This document shows, piece by piece, positions 49,195-59,247 of a stretch of DNA of 64,000 nucleotides (position 1 is the first letter of the stretch; each line of letters starts with the position of its first letter). This DNA comes from Qipengyuania soli (GTDB lineage: Bacteria > Pseudomonadota > Alphaproteobacteria > Sphingomonadales > Sphingomonadaceae): the NCBI RefSeq assembly GCF_015529805.1, contig NZ_CP064654.1, positions 1,302,001-1,366,000 of the forward strand, written 5' to 3'. Position numbers and translations under genes: made by a program. The notes under the pieces are model-generated. The model was not told the origin of the DNA. It worked only from the letters and a program-made list of their open reading frames with translations, and did no database searches.

Positions 49195-50061
49195 GTGACC
49201 GCACGCAAGGACAAGTCCATGACCGCCACCATCCGCATGATGGAGGCCGGCGGTCGCACGCTGAGAGTGGCCACCTGGCGGCTCGACAAGAAGTCGGAGC
49301 ACCCACCGATCCTGTTCTTCAACGGGATTGGCGCGAATATCGAAGCGGTTGCCCCTCTCGCCGAACAGCTCCCCGAACGAGGGTTCGTCATGTTCGACAT
49401 GCCGGGAACTGGTGAAAGCCCCGATCCGACCGTGCCCTACAATCCGTTCACGATGAGCTGGACGGCAAGCCAGATCCTCGACCAGTTGGGCCTCGATCTC
49501 GTCGACGTAATGGGTGTCTCGTGGGGCGGTGCCATGGCGCAGCATTTCGCCCTGCAGCATCCTGGCGTGACCCGGCGGCTGGTGCTCGTAGCGACGACAG
49601 CCGGCATGCTGATGGTCCCCGGCAATCCTGCAGCGCTGACAAAAATGGCGAATCCGCGCCGCTACATCGACCCCAAGTTCATGAACGAGCACTTCCAGAC
49701 GCTCTACGGCGGTGTCGATCGGGACGGTGCCAAGCACCAGAAGGACAGTCACATCGGGCGCCTCAAGCCGCCGAGCCCGCGCGGCTATTTCTACCAACTC
49801 CTGGCCATGCTCGGCTGGACCAGCCTTCCCGCCCTGCCCTTCATGAGCAAGGAAACGCTCGTGATGATGGGTGACGAAGATCAGATCGTCCCGCTCATCA
49901 ACGGTCGCATTCTCGCCTCTGCCATACCCAATGCCAGGTTGGAGGTATTCAAGGGCGGTGGTCACCTGTTCCTGCTGACACACGCAGACGAAAGCGTGGC
50001 TGCACTGAGGGACTTCCTCGACGCTCCCGACACCGATGCGGAGCGTCGCCGGGCGGCCTGA
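49195..50061 (+). CDS. phaZ: Intracellular PHA depolymerase (alpha/beta hydrolase)
   Basis: A 288-residue alpha/beta hydrolase. The nucleophile is Ser109 in GVSWGGAMAQ. The acid lies in MMGDEDQIVP and the His in GGGHLFLL. Sequence such as MVPGNPAALTKMANPRRYIDP closely recalls the mcl-PHA depolymerases of pseudomonads, which sit beside phaC as here. It mobilises stored polyester to hydroxy acids, which a dehydrogenase like the one at 5415-6170 could use. The GTG at 49195 has GAAGG upstream; ATG 49219 is also possible. Confidence 0.88.
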   Translation: MTARKDKSMTATIRMMEAGGRTLRVATWRLDKKSEHPPILFFNGIGANIEAVAPLAEQLPERGFVMFDMPGTGESPDPTVPYNPFTMSWTASQILDQLGLDLVDVMGVSWGGAMAQHFALQHPGVTRRLVLVATTAGMLMVPGNPAALTKMANPRRYIDPKFMNEHFQTLYGGVDRDGAKHQKDSHIGRLKPPSPRGYFYQLLAMLGWTSLPALPFMSKETLVMMGDEDQIVPLINGRILASAIPNARLEVFKGGGHLFLLTHADESVAALRDFLDAPDTDAERRRAA

Positions 50062-50105
50062 CGGCCCAAGGCGGATCATCGGGCATGGAGAGAGAAACCT
50101 GACCG

Positions 50106-51596
50106 ATGGACGCAACAATCAATGACGATACGCCCGCGCTCGCTGTAGCGCGGCCCATTTCGGGTGACGGAGGCGCGCTGGGGAAGACCGGCTTCGCCTG
50201 GGCTCTCTTCGAATGGGCGCGCAACCCCTATTACATTCTCGTCGTCATCTACATTTTCGCGCCGTATTTCGCGCGCGACATCATCGGCGCGGACTTGCTG
50301 GCAAGCGGCGCTCTTGACGGTCTCGATCCCGAAACCGCCCGGAACACGGCCAATGCGCAGGGTCAGGCGACCATTGCCTCGGTAACGAAATGGGCAGGCC
50401 TGATAGCTGCCCTGACTGCGCCCTTCCTCGGCGCAGCACTGGATCGCGGAGGCAGGCTGAAGATAGTGCTCGCTTTGCCTGTGACAGCGATCGTCATCTG
50501 CTCCGCGCTGCTGTGGTTTGCAATGCCCGGGGGCGAGGGTCTGTCGACACCTGCGATCATGGCGCTTCTGGTCATCGCCTATGTGAGCTTCACCTATTCC
50601 GAAGTGACGCACAACTCGATGCTCAGCGTTGCCGGAACACCGGACCGGCTGGCGATGATTTCCGGCCTCGGCCTCGGCCTCGGGAACCTTGCCGCGACGC
50701 TGATCTTCATCGCGATTGCGGTGTTGTTCGTTCTCCCTGCGACAATTTCGTGGCCCTTCCCCGTGCCCCAGTTCGGGATTGACCTCGACGAGTTCGAACA
50801 TGCGCGCCTCGTCGGCCCCATTTGCGCGGTCTGGCTGGCGGTTTTCTCGATCCCCTTCTTCCTCAATGCACGCGATCCGGGCGTTGCCGGCGCCAGTTGG
50901 CGTACCGCGATGGTCGAGGGGGTCAGGAGCGTCCGGCAAACCGTCCGCGAGGCATCGAAATATCGCGAGCTCATGAAATTCCTTCTCGCCCGCATGTTCT
51001 ATGCCGATGCCATGGCTGCGTTGCTTGCGCTGGGAGCAGTCTACGTGGCGCTCTTCCTCGGCTGGGGCTTCCTCGAGATGCTGTGCTACGCCATCTTCGC
51101 CAGTGCTTGCGCCTTCGGCGGCGGAATTTTCGGCGGATGGCTTGAAGACCGCATCGGCGTCAAGCGGGCGCTGGCGGTCGAAATTCTGGCCATGGTCATT
51201 ACCGGCCTCGTCCAGCTGAGCATAACCCGGGACAGCCTTTTCCTTGGCCTCATCGACAACTTCCAGGTCTGGGACGGACTGGTTTTCAAGACCCTCTCCG
51301 ACCTGACCTATCTCGGCCTTATCAGCGTGGTCGCGGTTACGGCGACAGCCAGCATCGCATCGAGCAGGACGATGTTGGTGGCCCTTGCTCCCCCCGGACG
51401 AAGCGGGGAATTCTTCGGTCTCTTTGCAATTGCAGGCACGATCACGGTCTGGATGGGACCGCTTCTCGTCCAGTATTTCACGCTCTGGTTTACCAGCCAG
51501 CGTGTAGGCATGGCATCGATTTCCCTGCTGTTCGTCATCGGATTGACCGTGCTTTTGACCGTTTCCATGCCCGCGCGAGGCGCAGCGAAGGGATAG
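50106..51596 (+). CDS. MFS transporter (UMF1/Atg22-like)
   Basis: A 496-residue integral membrane protein with about 12 hydrophobic segments. The N-terminal block FAWALFEWARNPYYILVVIYIFAPYF is the marker of the UMF1/Atg22-type MFS group. GAALDRGGRLK, the MFS loop 2-3 motif, lies near residues 110-120, and GGWLEDRIGVKRAL, its second copy, near 338-351. Transport substrate unknown. It begins 44 bases after phaZ and is followed by a run of catabolic enzyme genes, so it may import their substrate. Confidence 0.83.
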   Translation: MDATINDDTPALAVARPISGDGGALGKTGFAWALFEWARNPYYILVVIYIFAPYFARDIIGADLLASGALDGLDPETARNTANAQGQATIASVTKWAGLIAALTAPFLGAALDRGGRLKIVLALPVTAIVICSALLWFAMPGGEGLSTPAIMALLVIAYVSFTYSEVTHNSMLSVAGTPDRLAMISGLGLGLGNLAATLIFIAIAVLFVLPATISWPFPVPQFGIDLDEFEHARLVGPICAVWLAVFSIPFFLNARDPGVAGASWRTAMVEGVRSVRQTVREASKYRELMKFLLARMFYADAMAALLALGAVYVALFLGWGFLEMLCYAIFASACAFGGGIFGGWLEDRIGVKRALAVEILAMVITGLVQLSITRDSLFLGLIDNFQVWDGLVFKTLSDLTYLGLISVVAVTATASIASSRTMLVALAPPGRSGEFFGLFAIAGTITVWMGPLLVQYFTLWFTSQRVGMASISLLFVIGLTVLLTVSMPARGAAKG

Positions 51597-51651
51597 CTGG
51601 ACTCATCGGTTTCATTGTGAGACCTTCCTTTCGAGAGAGAGGAGTTTCCCC

Positions 51652-53403
51652 ATGCCCGCATTCGACCTGATCGTACGTAACGCCACCATTGTAGACGGAA
51701 CGGGGGGCGCACGATTCTCGGGCGATATCGCGGTCAAGGACGGCCTGATCGCGCAAGTCGGCAAGGTGACCGGAGATGCGGCGGAGGAGATCGATGCGGG
51801 CGGACATCTTGTCACTCCCGGCTTCGTCGACGTCCACACGCATTACGACGGGCAGGCAACCTGGGACCAGGAAATGGCCCCGTCGAGCTGGCACGGCGTT
51901 ACCACGGTCATCATGGGCAATTGCGGCGTCGGCTTCGCCCCGGCGCACAAGGACAAGCACGAATGGCTGATCGGGCTCATGGAAGGGGTCGAGGACATTC
52001 CCGGCACCGCACTTGCGGAGGGCCTCTCGTGGAACTGGGAAACCTTCCCCGAATATCTCGATGAACTCGAGCGCCTGCCGCGCACCGTCGATGTCGGTAC
52101 GCACGTCCCGCATGGCGCAGTACGCGCCTATGTCCTGGGCGACCGCGAACGGCCCGGTGCCATCCCGACCGAGGATGACATCGCCAAGATGTCGGCCATC
52201 GTCGAAGACGGTGTAAGGGCCGGCGCGCTCGGCTTTTCCACCTCTCGAACCGTACTTCACCGCGACATCGACGGAGAAGTGGTGCCCGGCACCACCGCCA
52301 CCGCGGAAGAGCTCGTCGCCATCGGTCGGGCCATGGGCCGCGCTGGCCATGGCGTTTTCGAGATGGCCAGCGACATGATGCGCGAGTGGGACGAGTTCGG
52401 CTGGATGGGCAAACTCAGCCGCGAAACCGGCCTTCCCGTTACCTTCGCCGCCCTCCAGTCCATCGCCAAGGAAATGCCGCTCGAGGAGCAGATTGAATGC
52501 ATGCGCGCCGAAAACGACAACGGCGCCAACATCGTCGCGCAAATCGCGCTTCGCGGTAACGGCATCGTGATGGCCTGGCAGGGGACAGTGCACCCGTTCC
52601 GCTTCCGCCCGAGCTGGCAAGCGATCGAAGGACTCCCGTGGGAAGAACAACGCGCCAAGCTGCTCGACCCGGCCTTCAAGGCGCAGTTGCTGTCCGAGAC
52701 CAACGATCTCAGCGAGGTAAACCATGACATTATCGGCCTGATCATGGTCGTGTGCGGTGGTTGGGGATACCAGTTCGAGATGGATCCGGACTTCAACTAC
52801 GAACCCACGGCAGAGGAGAGCGTTCTTGCCCGCGCTGAAAAGGCGGGCGTTTCCGGCGACGAATACGCCTACAACCTGCTGTGCCGCGACGAGGGCAAGG
52901 GGTTCATCTACCTGCCGATCCTCAATTACGCCGACGGCAACCTCGACTTCCTGATGGACCTGCAGCAGTCGGACGATACGGTGAATTCGCTGTCGGATGG
53001 CGGCGCGCACTGCGGCACCATTTGCGATGCTGCGTCGCCCACCTTCATGCTCCAGCACTGGGTGCGCGATCGTTCGCGCGGCACCATCACGTTGGAAAAC
53101 GCGGTCAAGCGCCAGTGCTCGGACACTGCCCGACTCTATGGCCTCGATGATCGCGGCGTGATCGCGCCGGGATACCTCGCGGATCTCAACATCATCGACA
53201 TGGACCGCCTGAAGCTGGGCAAGCCCTGGCTTGCCTTCGACCTTCCGGCTGGTGGCAAGCGCCTGCTCCAGAAGGCAGAGGGCTACATCGCCACGATCAA
53301 GAACGGCAAGGTTACTTTCCGCGAGGGTCAGTGGACCGGAGAGACCCCGGGCAATTTGATCCGTGGCCCGCAACGTATCGAGATGGCGGAGGCTGCCGAA
53401 TGA
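51652..53403 (+). CDS. N-acyl-D-amino-acid deacylase family amidohydrolase
   Basis: A 583-residue amidohydrolase. The opening [16 protein letters not shown] and the strand-1 metal motif HTHYDGQ (near residues 63-69) define the D-aminoacylase group. [10 protein letters not shown] near 90-99 brings the Cys that typically bridges the metal in this group. A C-terminal SDGGAHCGT supplies the catalytic Asp, and [16 protein letters not shown] closes the small beta domain. Such enzymes deacylate N-acyl-D-amino acids or open related ring amides. There is a strong GAGAGGAG ribosome-binding site. The next gene overlaps by 4 bases. Confidence 0.86.
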   Translation: MPAFDLIVRNATIVDGTGGARFSGDIAVKDGLIAQVGKVTGDAAEEIDAGGHLVTPGFVDVHTHYDGQATWDQEMAPSSWHGVTTVIMGNCGVGFAPAHKDKHEWLIGLMEGVEDIPGTALAEGLSWNWETFPEYLDELERLPRTVDVGTHVPHGAVRAYVLGDRERPGAIPTEDDIAKMSAIVEDGVRAGALGFSTSRTVLHRDIDGEVVPGTTATAEELVAIGRAMGRAGHGVFEMASDMMREWDEFGWMGKLSRETGLPVTFAALQSIAKEMPLEEQIECMRAENDNGANIVAQIALRGNGIVMAWQGTVHPFRFRPSWQAIEGLPWEEQRAKLLDPAFKAQLLSETNDLSEVNHDIIGLIMVVCGGWGYQFEMDPDFNYEPTAEESVLARAEKAGVSGDEYAYNLLCRDEGKGFIYLPILNYADGNLDFLMDLQQSDDTVNSLSDGGAHCGTICDAASPTFMLQHWVRDRSRGTITLENAVKRQCSDTARLYGLDDRGVIAPGYLADLNIIDMDRLKLGKPWLAFDLPAGGKRLLQKAEGYIATIKNGKVTFREGQWTGETPGNLIRGPQRIEMAEAAE

Positions 53404-54410
53404 AGGCGATCCGCACCGGCGCGACGCCTTCCACTCTCGAAGCACTCGAATATGCCGATGTAGCCGATGCGCCCGATCCAGGCCCAGGCGAAATTACGGT
53501 TGCGCTGAAGGCGAGTTCCTTGAACTTCCACGACTATGCCGTGGTCAAGGGGATGATCCCTTCCGCACTCGGGCGAATTCCGATGTCGGATGGCGCCGGT
53601 GAGGTGGTGGCGGTGGGCGACGGCGTGACCGACTACAAGGTCGATGACGCGGTGGTCAGCACCTTCTTCCCCGACTGGCTCGACGGGCGGCCTCCTGCGA
53701 CCGCGTTCACCCGCGTCCCGGGCGACGGGATCGACGGCTACGCGCGCGAGGCGATGACCGCGCCGACAAGCTGGTTCACTCGCGTTCCCAGGGGCTACAC
53801 CCATGCCGAGGCAGCAACGCTGACCTGCGCCGGCCTTACGGCGTGGCGGGCGCTGTTCGTCGACAATGCGGTCAAGCCGGGGGACACCGTGCTGGTTCAA
53901 GGCACCGGAGGCGTATCGATTTTCGCCCTGCAGTTCGCCAAGGCGGCGGGTGCAACGGTCATCGCGACCAGTTCGAGCGGCCAGAAGCTCGAGCGCTTGA
54001 AGGAAATGGGTGCCGACCACCTCATCAACTATCGCGAAGTCGAGGCATGGGGCCCCAAGGTCCTTGAACTGACTGGCGGACGCGGTGTGGACTGCGTGGT
54101 CGAAATCGGCGGTGCGGGCACGCTCGACCAGTCGATGCTGGCTACCCGCGTGGGTGGCCACGTAGCTTTGATAGGCGTGCTGGCGGGATTTGCCGGTCCG
54201 GTGCAGACCGCACTGTTGATGGCCAAGAACCTGCGGGTTCAGGGCCTCACGGTGGGCAGTCGCCAGCAGCAACTCGACATGATCGCAGGGATCGAAGCGA
54301 ACGGCATAAAGCCGGTAATTTCGGACACCTTCGAACTCGAGCGCCTCGCCGATGCCTTCCGCCACCAGGAAAGCGGCGGGCATTTCGGGAAGATCGCCGT
54401 AGCAATCTGA
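53400..54410 (+). CDS. Medium-chain (MDR) NAD(P)-dependent oxidoreductase
   Basis: A 336-residue MDR protein starting at ATG 53400, overlapping the deacylase stop (ATGA). The catalytic domain opens with ASSLNFHDYAVVKG near 40-53. The nucleotide motif VLVQGTGGVSIFALQFAKAAGATVI (shown in part, near 161-172) lies in the Rossmann fold. No structural-zinc Cys cluster is visible, so it belongs to the zinc-poor, quinone-reductase/YhfP-like side of the superfamily. Substrate unknown. It is the middle gene of the deacylase-MDR-amidase unit. Confidence 0.84.
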   Translation: MKAIRTGATPSTLEALEYADVADAPDPGPGEITVALKASSLNFHDYAVVKGMIPSALGRIPMSDGAGEVVAVGDGVTDYKVDDAVVSTFFPDWLDGRPPATAFTRVPGDGIDGYAREAMTAPTSWFTRVPRGYTHAEAATLTCAGLTAWRALFVDNAVKPGDTVLVQGTGGVSIFALQFAKAAGATVIATSSSGQKLERLKEMGADHLINYREVEAWGPKVLELTGGRGVDCVVEIGGAGTLDQSMLATRVGGHVALIGVLAGFAGPVQTALLMAKNLRVQGLTVGSRQQQLDMIAGIEANGIKPVISDTFELERLADAFRHQESGGHFGKIAVAI

Positions 54411-54424
54411 AGGGAGAACTTGCG

Positions 54425-55852
54425 ATGTCGCCTGCCGAGTACGAACGCCTCGACGCACTCGGCATGGCCGAACTCGTCGCCAAGGGTGATGTCGCGCCCA
54501 TCGAGCTTGTCGATCTGGCGATTGCGCAGATCGAAAGGCTGAACCCGCAGCTCAATGCCGTGGTCTTCAGCGATTACGACGGCGCCCGCGACCGTGCCCG
54601 AGGGAACTTGCCGACCGGGCCGTTCAAGGGTGTTCCCTTCCTCCTCAAGGACATCCTCGGCGACCTCGAAGGCTGGCCGACGCGCAATGGATCGCGGCTC
54701 TGCCCGCCCGTGCCGATGCCTTTCACCTCGACGCTGGTCGAACGGTTCCTGGCTGGCGGCCTCGTCCCCATCGGCAAGACCAACGTGCCCGAGTTCGGCC
54801 TAGTCGGCACGACCGAGAGCAAACTCTATGGTCCGGCGAAGAACCCTTGGGGCGCAGAGCATTCGACCGGCGGCTCATCGGGTGGATCGGGGGCCGCAGT
54901 GGCAAGCGGCATGGTTGCGGTCGCACATGCCAATGACGGCGGCGGTTCGATCCGAATTCCGGCAAGTTGCAACGGGCTGGTTGGCCTCAAACCCACCCGA
55001 GCGCGCAATCCTCTGGGACCCATGCTCGGCGACGTCATGGGCGGCATCGTGGCAGAACATGTCGTCAGCAGGAGCGTGCGCGACACCGCCGTCATGCTTG
55101 ACGTGACCGCAGGGCCTGCGCCCGGCGATCCCTATTCCGCGCCTGCGGCTCCCGCCAACTGGCTGGCGGCATCGCAGCAGCCCTGCCCGCGCCTGCGCAT
55201 CGGTTTTGCGCGAACCCGCCCGGGTGGCGGAAGCCCGCTCGATCCGCAGGCCGTCGCGGCCGTCGAACACGCAGCGAGGCTGTGCGAGGATCTGGGTCAC
55301 CATGTCGAAGAAGCTTCTCCACCGGTGACCAGTGAGGCCCTGTTCGAGCCCTTTATCGCCATCTGGGCGAGCGGCGCGGCCATGCAGATCGACGGTATCT
55401 GCCAGATGACGGGCCAGAAACCCGGTCCGGACAATCTCGAGGGGCTTACGCGGGGCCTCTATGCCATCGGCAAGGCCACCTCGGCGCCGCAGCTATGGGG
55501 CGCGATCTTCCAGTTGCAGCAGATGGCCCGCGCGGTCGCTGCCTGGCATGCGAATTTCGACATCTGGCTGACACCAACCCTCGGTGCTCCACCCCCGCGG
55601 AATGGCACGTTCGTGCTCGACAGCGAAGATGTGGAGACCGGCTTCGGCGCCATGACCGACTACGTGCCCTTCACGGCCATCCAGAACGCCACGGGCCAGC
55701 CGGCGATCAACGTGCCGTTGTGGTGGACGCCCGAAGGCCTGCCGATGGGCACGCAGTTCGTCGGCCGGGTTGGCGAGGAAGCGCTGCTGCTCCAGCTCGC
55801 GACGCAATTGGAAACCGCCCAGCCTTGGCTCGACCGGCGCCCCCCGCTCTAG
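54425..55852 (+). CDS. Amidase signature family hydrolase
   Basis: A 475-residue amidase. The Ser-cisSer-Lys triad is visible: Lys75 in FLLKD, cis-Ser152 in [14 protein letters not shown] and nucleophile Ser175 in [10 protein letters not shown]. No GatB or GatC partner is nearby and the neighbours are catabolic, so a free amidase, not GatA, is likely. It starts 14 bases after the MDR gene and has GGGAGAA upstream. With the D-aminoacylase and the transporter it suggests breakdown of an amide or acylated amine. The end overlaps the convergent DUF2855 gene by 4 bases. Confidence 0.87.
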   Translation: MSPAEYERLDALGMAELVAKGDVAPIELVDLAIAQIERLNPQLNAVVFSDYDGARDRARGNLPTGPFKGVPFLLKDILGDLEGWPTRNGSRLCPPVPMPFTSTLVERFLAGGLVPIGKTNVPEFGLVGTTESKLYGPAKNPWGAEHSTGGSSGGSGAAVASGMVAVAHANDGGGSIRIPASCNGLVGLKPTRARNPLGPMLGDVMGGIVAEHVVSRSVRDTAVMLDVTAGPAPGDPYSAPAAPANWLAASQQPCPRLRIGFARTRPGGGSPLDPQAVAAVEHAARLCEDLGHHVEEASPPVTSEALFEPFIAIWASGAAMQIDGICQMTGQKPGPDNLEGLTRGLYAIGKATSAPQLWGAIFQLQQMARAVAAWHANFDIWLTPTLGAPPPRNGTFVLDSEDVETGFGAMTDYVPFTAIQNATGQPAINVPLWWTPEGLPMGTQFVGRVGEEALLLQLATQLETAQPWLDRRPPL

Positions 55853-56919
55853 GGTTCGATCACGATCCCCTTGGCGGGATCGACCGCGCCGCCGACCATG
55901 TCGACGAAGACCTTGCGCGCTGCCTCTAGTCCTGCGTGGCGTTCGATGGTGACGCTGTTGCCGCAATCGCCAAGAAATCCGGCCCAGCTTTGCGCCATGA
56001 GCTGGCCGGCCTGTTCCGGACCGACTTCCTTGAACAGGGCGACGGCATGGTCGGGGGCGAAGAACAGCGTCGGCGTCGGTCCCGGAATGCCATCGGTACC
56101 GGCACCCCGCTCCTCAACATGGGTCACGCCGACAAGGCAGGAGTATTTGAGGTCGTCCCCGAGGTGTGAATGCACCGCCCGCAGGAGGTTGGAGCTGCCC
56201 GCAAAATCGACCGAAACGCTCGGGCGTGCCGCAATATCGCCCACCGCATCATAGGGCAGGACTTCATCGTACAGGCCGCTCGCCTTCACGAACTCCACAT
56301 TGCCGGCCGAGGTAAGGCCAATCCGCCGCACCGAAGGCGAACGATGCTTGGCAACGCTGGCGAGGCCCATCGCCGTCTTGGACGAAGCGCTGGTAATGAC
56401 CAGCTGGTCTGCGCCGAACCAGTTTTCCGACCGCATGAAGTATTCGATCAGGAAGCCGGTCTTGAACAGCGGACCGAAGATCATCCGTTCCCCCTCGCGC
56501 GAGGGATCGTGTTCGGGGTCGGCAGCGAGACGTGAATACTGGTTGTAGATCGGGCTCATCGGCTGGCGATGCGCCGCTGTGTCGACGAACCCGCCCGCGG
56601 TGACTTTGCCGGGCACCACGTCGAGATGGCTCGCCATGGGGAGATAGCCGTAAACGCGTTCGCCCACCGCGATATCGGGACAATTACTCTCGATGACGCG
56701 AGCGTGACCCCACATCGGCACGATGCCCTTGCCCTCGGGCGCAGGAAAGAAGTTCCAGTAGCCAAAACCGTCGCCGACGACGGCATAGGTCACATTGTTC
56801 GAAGTGACCGAAAAGCTCTCGACGGCGAGGCGGACGGCACCGTCTGCGAGAGGGCCTGCATCCGCATCGACCAGCTCGGCATTGGTGAGGTCGGATTTGG
56901 CGACGTGGACTTGCTGCAT
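55849..56919 (-). CDS. DUF2855 family protein
   Basis: A 356-residue protein with a good GGAGAG ribosome-binding site. The SVTSNNVTYAVVGD segment near 37-50, WNFFPAPEGKGIVPMWGHA near 55-73 and VITSASSKTAMGLA near 174-187 match what I recall of DUF2855. The arrangement resembles medium-chain dehydrogenases, with the last block in the place of the Rossmann glycine loop but without the GxGxxG pattern. Function unknown. It converges on the amidase gene. Upstream, 97 bases separate it from the divergent acyltransferase. Confidence 0.75.
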   Translation of the reverse strand: MQQVHVAKSDLTNAELVDADAGPLADGAVRLAVESFSVTSNNVTYAVVGDGFGYWNFFPAPEGKGIVPMWGHARVIESNCPDIAVGERVYGYLPMASHLDVVPGKVTAGGFVDTAAHRQPMSPIYNQYSRLAADPEHDPSREGERMIFGPLFKTGFLIEYFMRSENWFGADQLVITSASSKTAMGLASVAKHRSPSVRRIGLTSAGNVEFVKASGLYDEVLPYDAVGDIAARPSVSVDFAGSSNLLRAVHSHLGDDLKYSCLVGVTHVEERGAGTDGIPGPTPTLFFAPDHAVALFKEVGPEQAGQLMAQSWAGFLGDCGNSVTIERHAGLEAARKVFVDMVGGAVDPAKGIVIEP

Positions 56920-57016
56920 TTCGGCTCTCCTTGCGCTGCCAAGCTAGCGCCCCCGCGCCGGCCTGCAAGCCTTCCTTAACCATGAAAGGCTATCCCGACG
57001 GCCGGGGGCCCATGGA

Positions 57017-57997
57017 ATGCATCCGGACAAGCGCTTTGCCACGATAGACGCCATGCGCGGGCTGGCCGCCATCGGCGTGATGCTGTTCCATGTCCGTCAG
57101 GACGTCGGGTTCCAGGTGCCGGGCGGTTATCTCGCCGTGGACCTGTTCTTCTGCCTCAGTGGATTCGTCATTGCCCGCGCCTACGAGATGCGCCTGCGTG
57201 ACGGGTTGGGCGCGCGCGAGTTCGTAGAGCGCCGGATCGTGCGCCTCTGGCCGATGCTGGCGCTGGGGGCATTGCTGGGAATAGCCATACATGGCGGGCA
57301 CGCGGGGATGCTCTTCCTCCTGCCGAACTGGCTTTCGGACGGATTGCTCTACCCTGCCAACCCGCCACTCTGGTCACTGCTCTTCGAGATGGTGACCTAC
57401 ATCGCCTTTGCGCTGGTTCTGCATCAGTTGAACACATTGACCCTCGCGGTGATCGCGGGTGCTTCGGGATTGGTCCTCGCAGGTTATTCCGGGACACCAA
57501 TGCGTTTCGCCGACCTCGGTGCAGACTGGGTGAGTTTTGGCGCCGGGTTTGCACGTGTCGGCTATGCGTTCAGCGCCGGGGTTATCGTCCATCGAATGAC
57601 GATCAGTCGCACCACGGCCAGGCTTTCGACCCTCGGCTGGTCCCTTGCCCTACCTCTGGCCGGCGTATTCATGCTGGTTGGTGAAGCGGATAATCGGGCA
57701 GCGCTTGCCTTCGTACTTCTCGGTGTCCCCGCTCTCACTGCAGCGGCGAGCCAGGTCGAAGTCCCGCAGCGTCGTCTCGCGGCCTTCCTCGGCGATGCGT
57801 CCTATCCGCTATACTGCATTCACGTCCCCTTGCTCGCGCTGATGGTGGGCGCAAGCGACGCAGCGGTCCTGACCGCTTGCGCCGCGCTGGTTATTGCAAG
57901 TGTAGCTCTGGATCGTCTCCTCGACCGCCCCCTGCGCAGCAAGCTCGACCTGCTGCGCAAGCGCGGTCGCGCCGAGGTCAGACCCGCATCGGCATGA
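57017..57997 (+). CDS. Acyltransferase_3 (OafA/YrhL-type) membrane protein
   Basis: A 326-residue membrane protein with about ten hydrophobic segments. The family signature DAMRGLAAIGVMLFHV near residues 10-25 includes the conserved Arg and His, and YLAVDLFFCLSGFVIARAY lies near 41-59. RRIVRLWPM near 75-83 completes the acyltransferase_3 core. These proteins O-acetylate surface polysaccharides or other exported molecules; the acceptor is unknown. The 3' end overlaps the end of the convergent dnaN by 20 bases, a relatively long overlap for the window. Confidence 0.86.
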   Translation: MHPDKRFATIDAMRGLAAIGVMLFHVRQDVGFQVPGGYLAVDLFFCLSGFVIARAYEMRLRDGLGAREFVERRIVRLWPMLALGALLGIAIHGGHAGMLFLLPNWLSDGLLYPANPPLWSLLFEMVTYIAFALVLHQLNTLTLAVIAGASGLVLAGYSGTPMRFADLGADWVSFGAGFARVGYAFSAGVIVHRMTISRTTARLSTLGWSLALPLAGVFMLVGEADNRAALAFVLLGVPALTAAASQVEVPQRRLAAFLGDASYPLYCIHVPLLALMVGASDAAVLTACAALVIASVALDRLLDRPLRSKLDLLRKRGRAEVRPASA

Positions 57998-59102
57998 GGA
58001 CGTAGAGCGCCGGTGAATCGTCGTTCTTGCGGATCAGCGTCGGGGCACCCGCATCGGCCAGATGGATTTCGACAGTGTCGCTGTCGATCTGGTTGAGGAT
58101 GTCCTTGAGATAGGTCGCATTGAAGCCGATCTCGAAAGCATCAGCCGAATACTCGGCAGGCACTTCTTCCGATGCGACGCCATTGTCGGGCGAGGTCACG
58201 GTCAGCGTTACCTTGTCCCGGTCGAGGCCCATCTTGACCGCACGGGTCTTCTCCGTGGCGATGGTCGCAACGCGGTCCACACCCTCGAAGAAACTCTTTG
58301 GATCAAGCTTGAGGAGCTTGTCGTTACCCGTTGGAATGACGCGCGAATAGTCGGGGAAGGTTCCGTCGATCAGCTTGCTGGTGAGAACGACACCGCCCTC
58401 GCCACCAAGGGTGAAACGGACCTTGCTCGCCGAAAGGTCGATCTGGACATTGCCGTCCATCGCTTCTTCCAGCAGCTTGCGCAGCTCGGCCACGGCTTTG
58501 CGCGGCACGATAACGTCGGGCATTCCCTCTGCGCCGTCAGGGCGGGCAATGGTGAAACGCGCAAGACGGTGACCGTCGGTCGCGGCGGCCTTGAGCACCG
58601 GCTGGTCCTCGTCCGAAACGTGCAGGAAGATGCCGTTGAGGTAATAGCGGGTCTCTTCGGTCGAGATCGCGAAACGGGTGCGATCGATCAGCTCGGCCAG
58701 CGTCTTGGCGGGCACTTCGAAGCTGGTCGGCAGGTCGCCTTCGACGATCACCGGGAAATCATCGCGCGGCAGGGTCGGCAGGCTGAAACGGCTGCGTCCG
58801 GCCTTCACGGCCATGCGGTTTTCGGCGGTTTCGAGGCTGACCTGGCTGCCTTCGGGCAGCTTGCGGGCGATATCGAACAGCAGGTGCGCGGAAACCGTGA
58901 TCGAACCCGGGCTTTCGACGCTGGCGCTCATGTGCTCGATCACCTGGAGGTCGAGGTCGGTCGCCATGACCTTGAGCGAATTGTCGCCTTCGGCCTCGAT
59001 CAGCACATTCGACAGGATGGGGATCGTGTTGCGGCGTTCCACCACCGACTGCACGTGTGAGAGACAGCGCAGGAGTGTTGCGCGTTCGATAGTGGCCTTC
59101 AT
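57978..59102 (-). CDS. dnaN: DNA polymerase III beta sliding clamp
   Basis: A 374-residue beta clamp. Three similar domains are visible. The first begins MKATIERATLLRCLSHVQSVVERRNTIPILSNVLI, the second near ARTLAELIDRTRFAIS-like TLAELIDRTRFAIS at about 134-147, with TDGHRLA near 174-180, and the third ends YVLMPMRV, the conserved C-terminus that forms the partner-binding pocket. It tethers polymerase to DNA. GAAGGA precedes the ATG. dnaA, recF and oriC are not nearby. The 145 bases upstream (to fabG) hold its promoter region and nothing else that I recognise. Confidence 0.96.
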   Translation of the reverse strand: MKATIERATLLRCLSHVQSVVERRNTIPILSNVLIEAEGDNSLKVMATDLDLQVIEHMSASVESPGSITVSAHLLFDIARKLPEGSQVSLETAENRMAVKAGRSRFSLPTLPRDDFPVIVEGDLPTSFEVPAKTLAELIDRTRFAISTEETRYYLNGIFLHVSDEDQPVLKAAATDGHRLARFTIARPDGAEGMPDVIVPRKAVAELRKLLEEAMDGNVQIDLSASKVRFTLGGEGGVVLTSKLIDGTFPDYSRVIPTGNDKLLKLDPKSFFEGVDRVATIATEKTRAVKMGLDRDKVTLTVTSPDNGVASEEVPAEYSADAFEIGFNATYLKDILNQIDSDTVEIHLADAGAPTLIRKNDDSPALYVLMPMRV

Positions 59103-59247
59103 GGTCCTTCTTTCGTCCCTGCTGGGCGCAGAAGGGGCCGGAATCGCCCCCTGAGCGCCGGAATACGGATATTCACCCTAGCGAGGCCGCCAAAGGGGGC
59201 AAGGCTGCAGCGCCCTGCCCCTGCTTTCCTTGGGGAAAACTGGCGAT

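Noticed and set aside
51535..53445. 636-codon open frame opposite the D-aminoacylase
   Set aside because: Antisense shadow of a gene with intact metal motifs.
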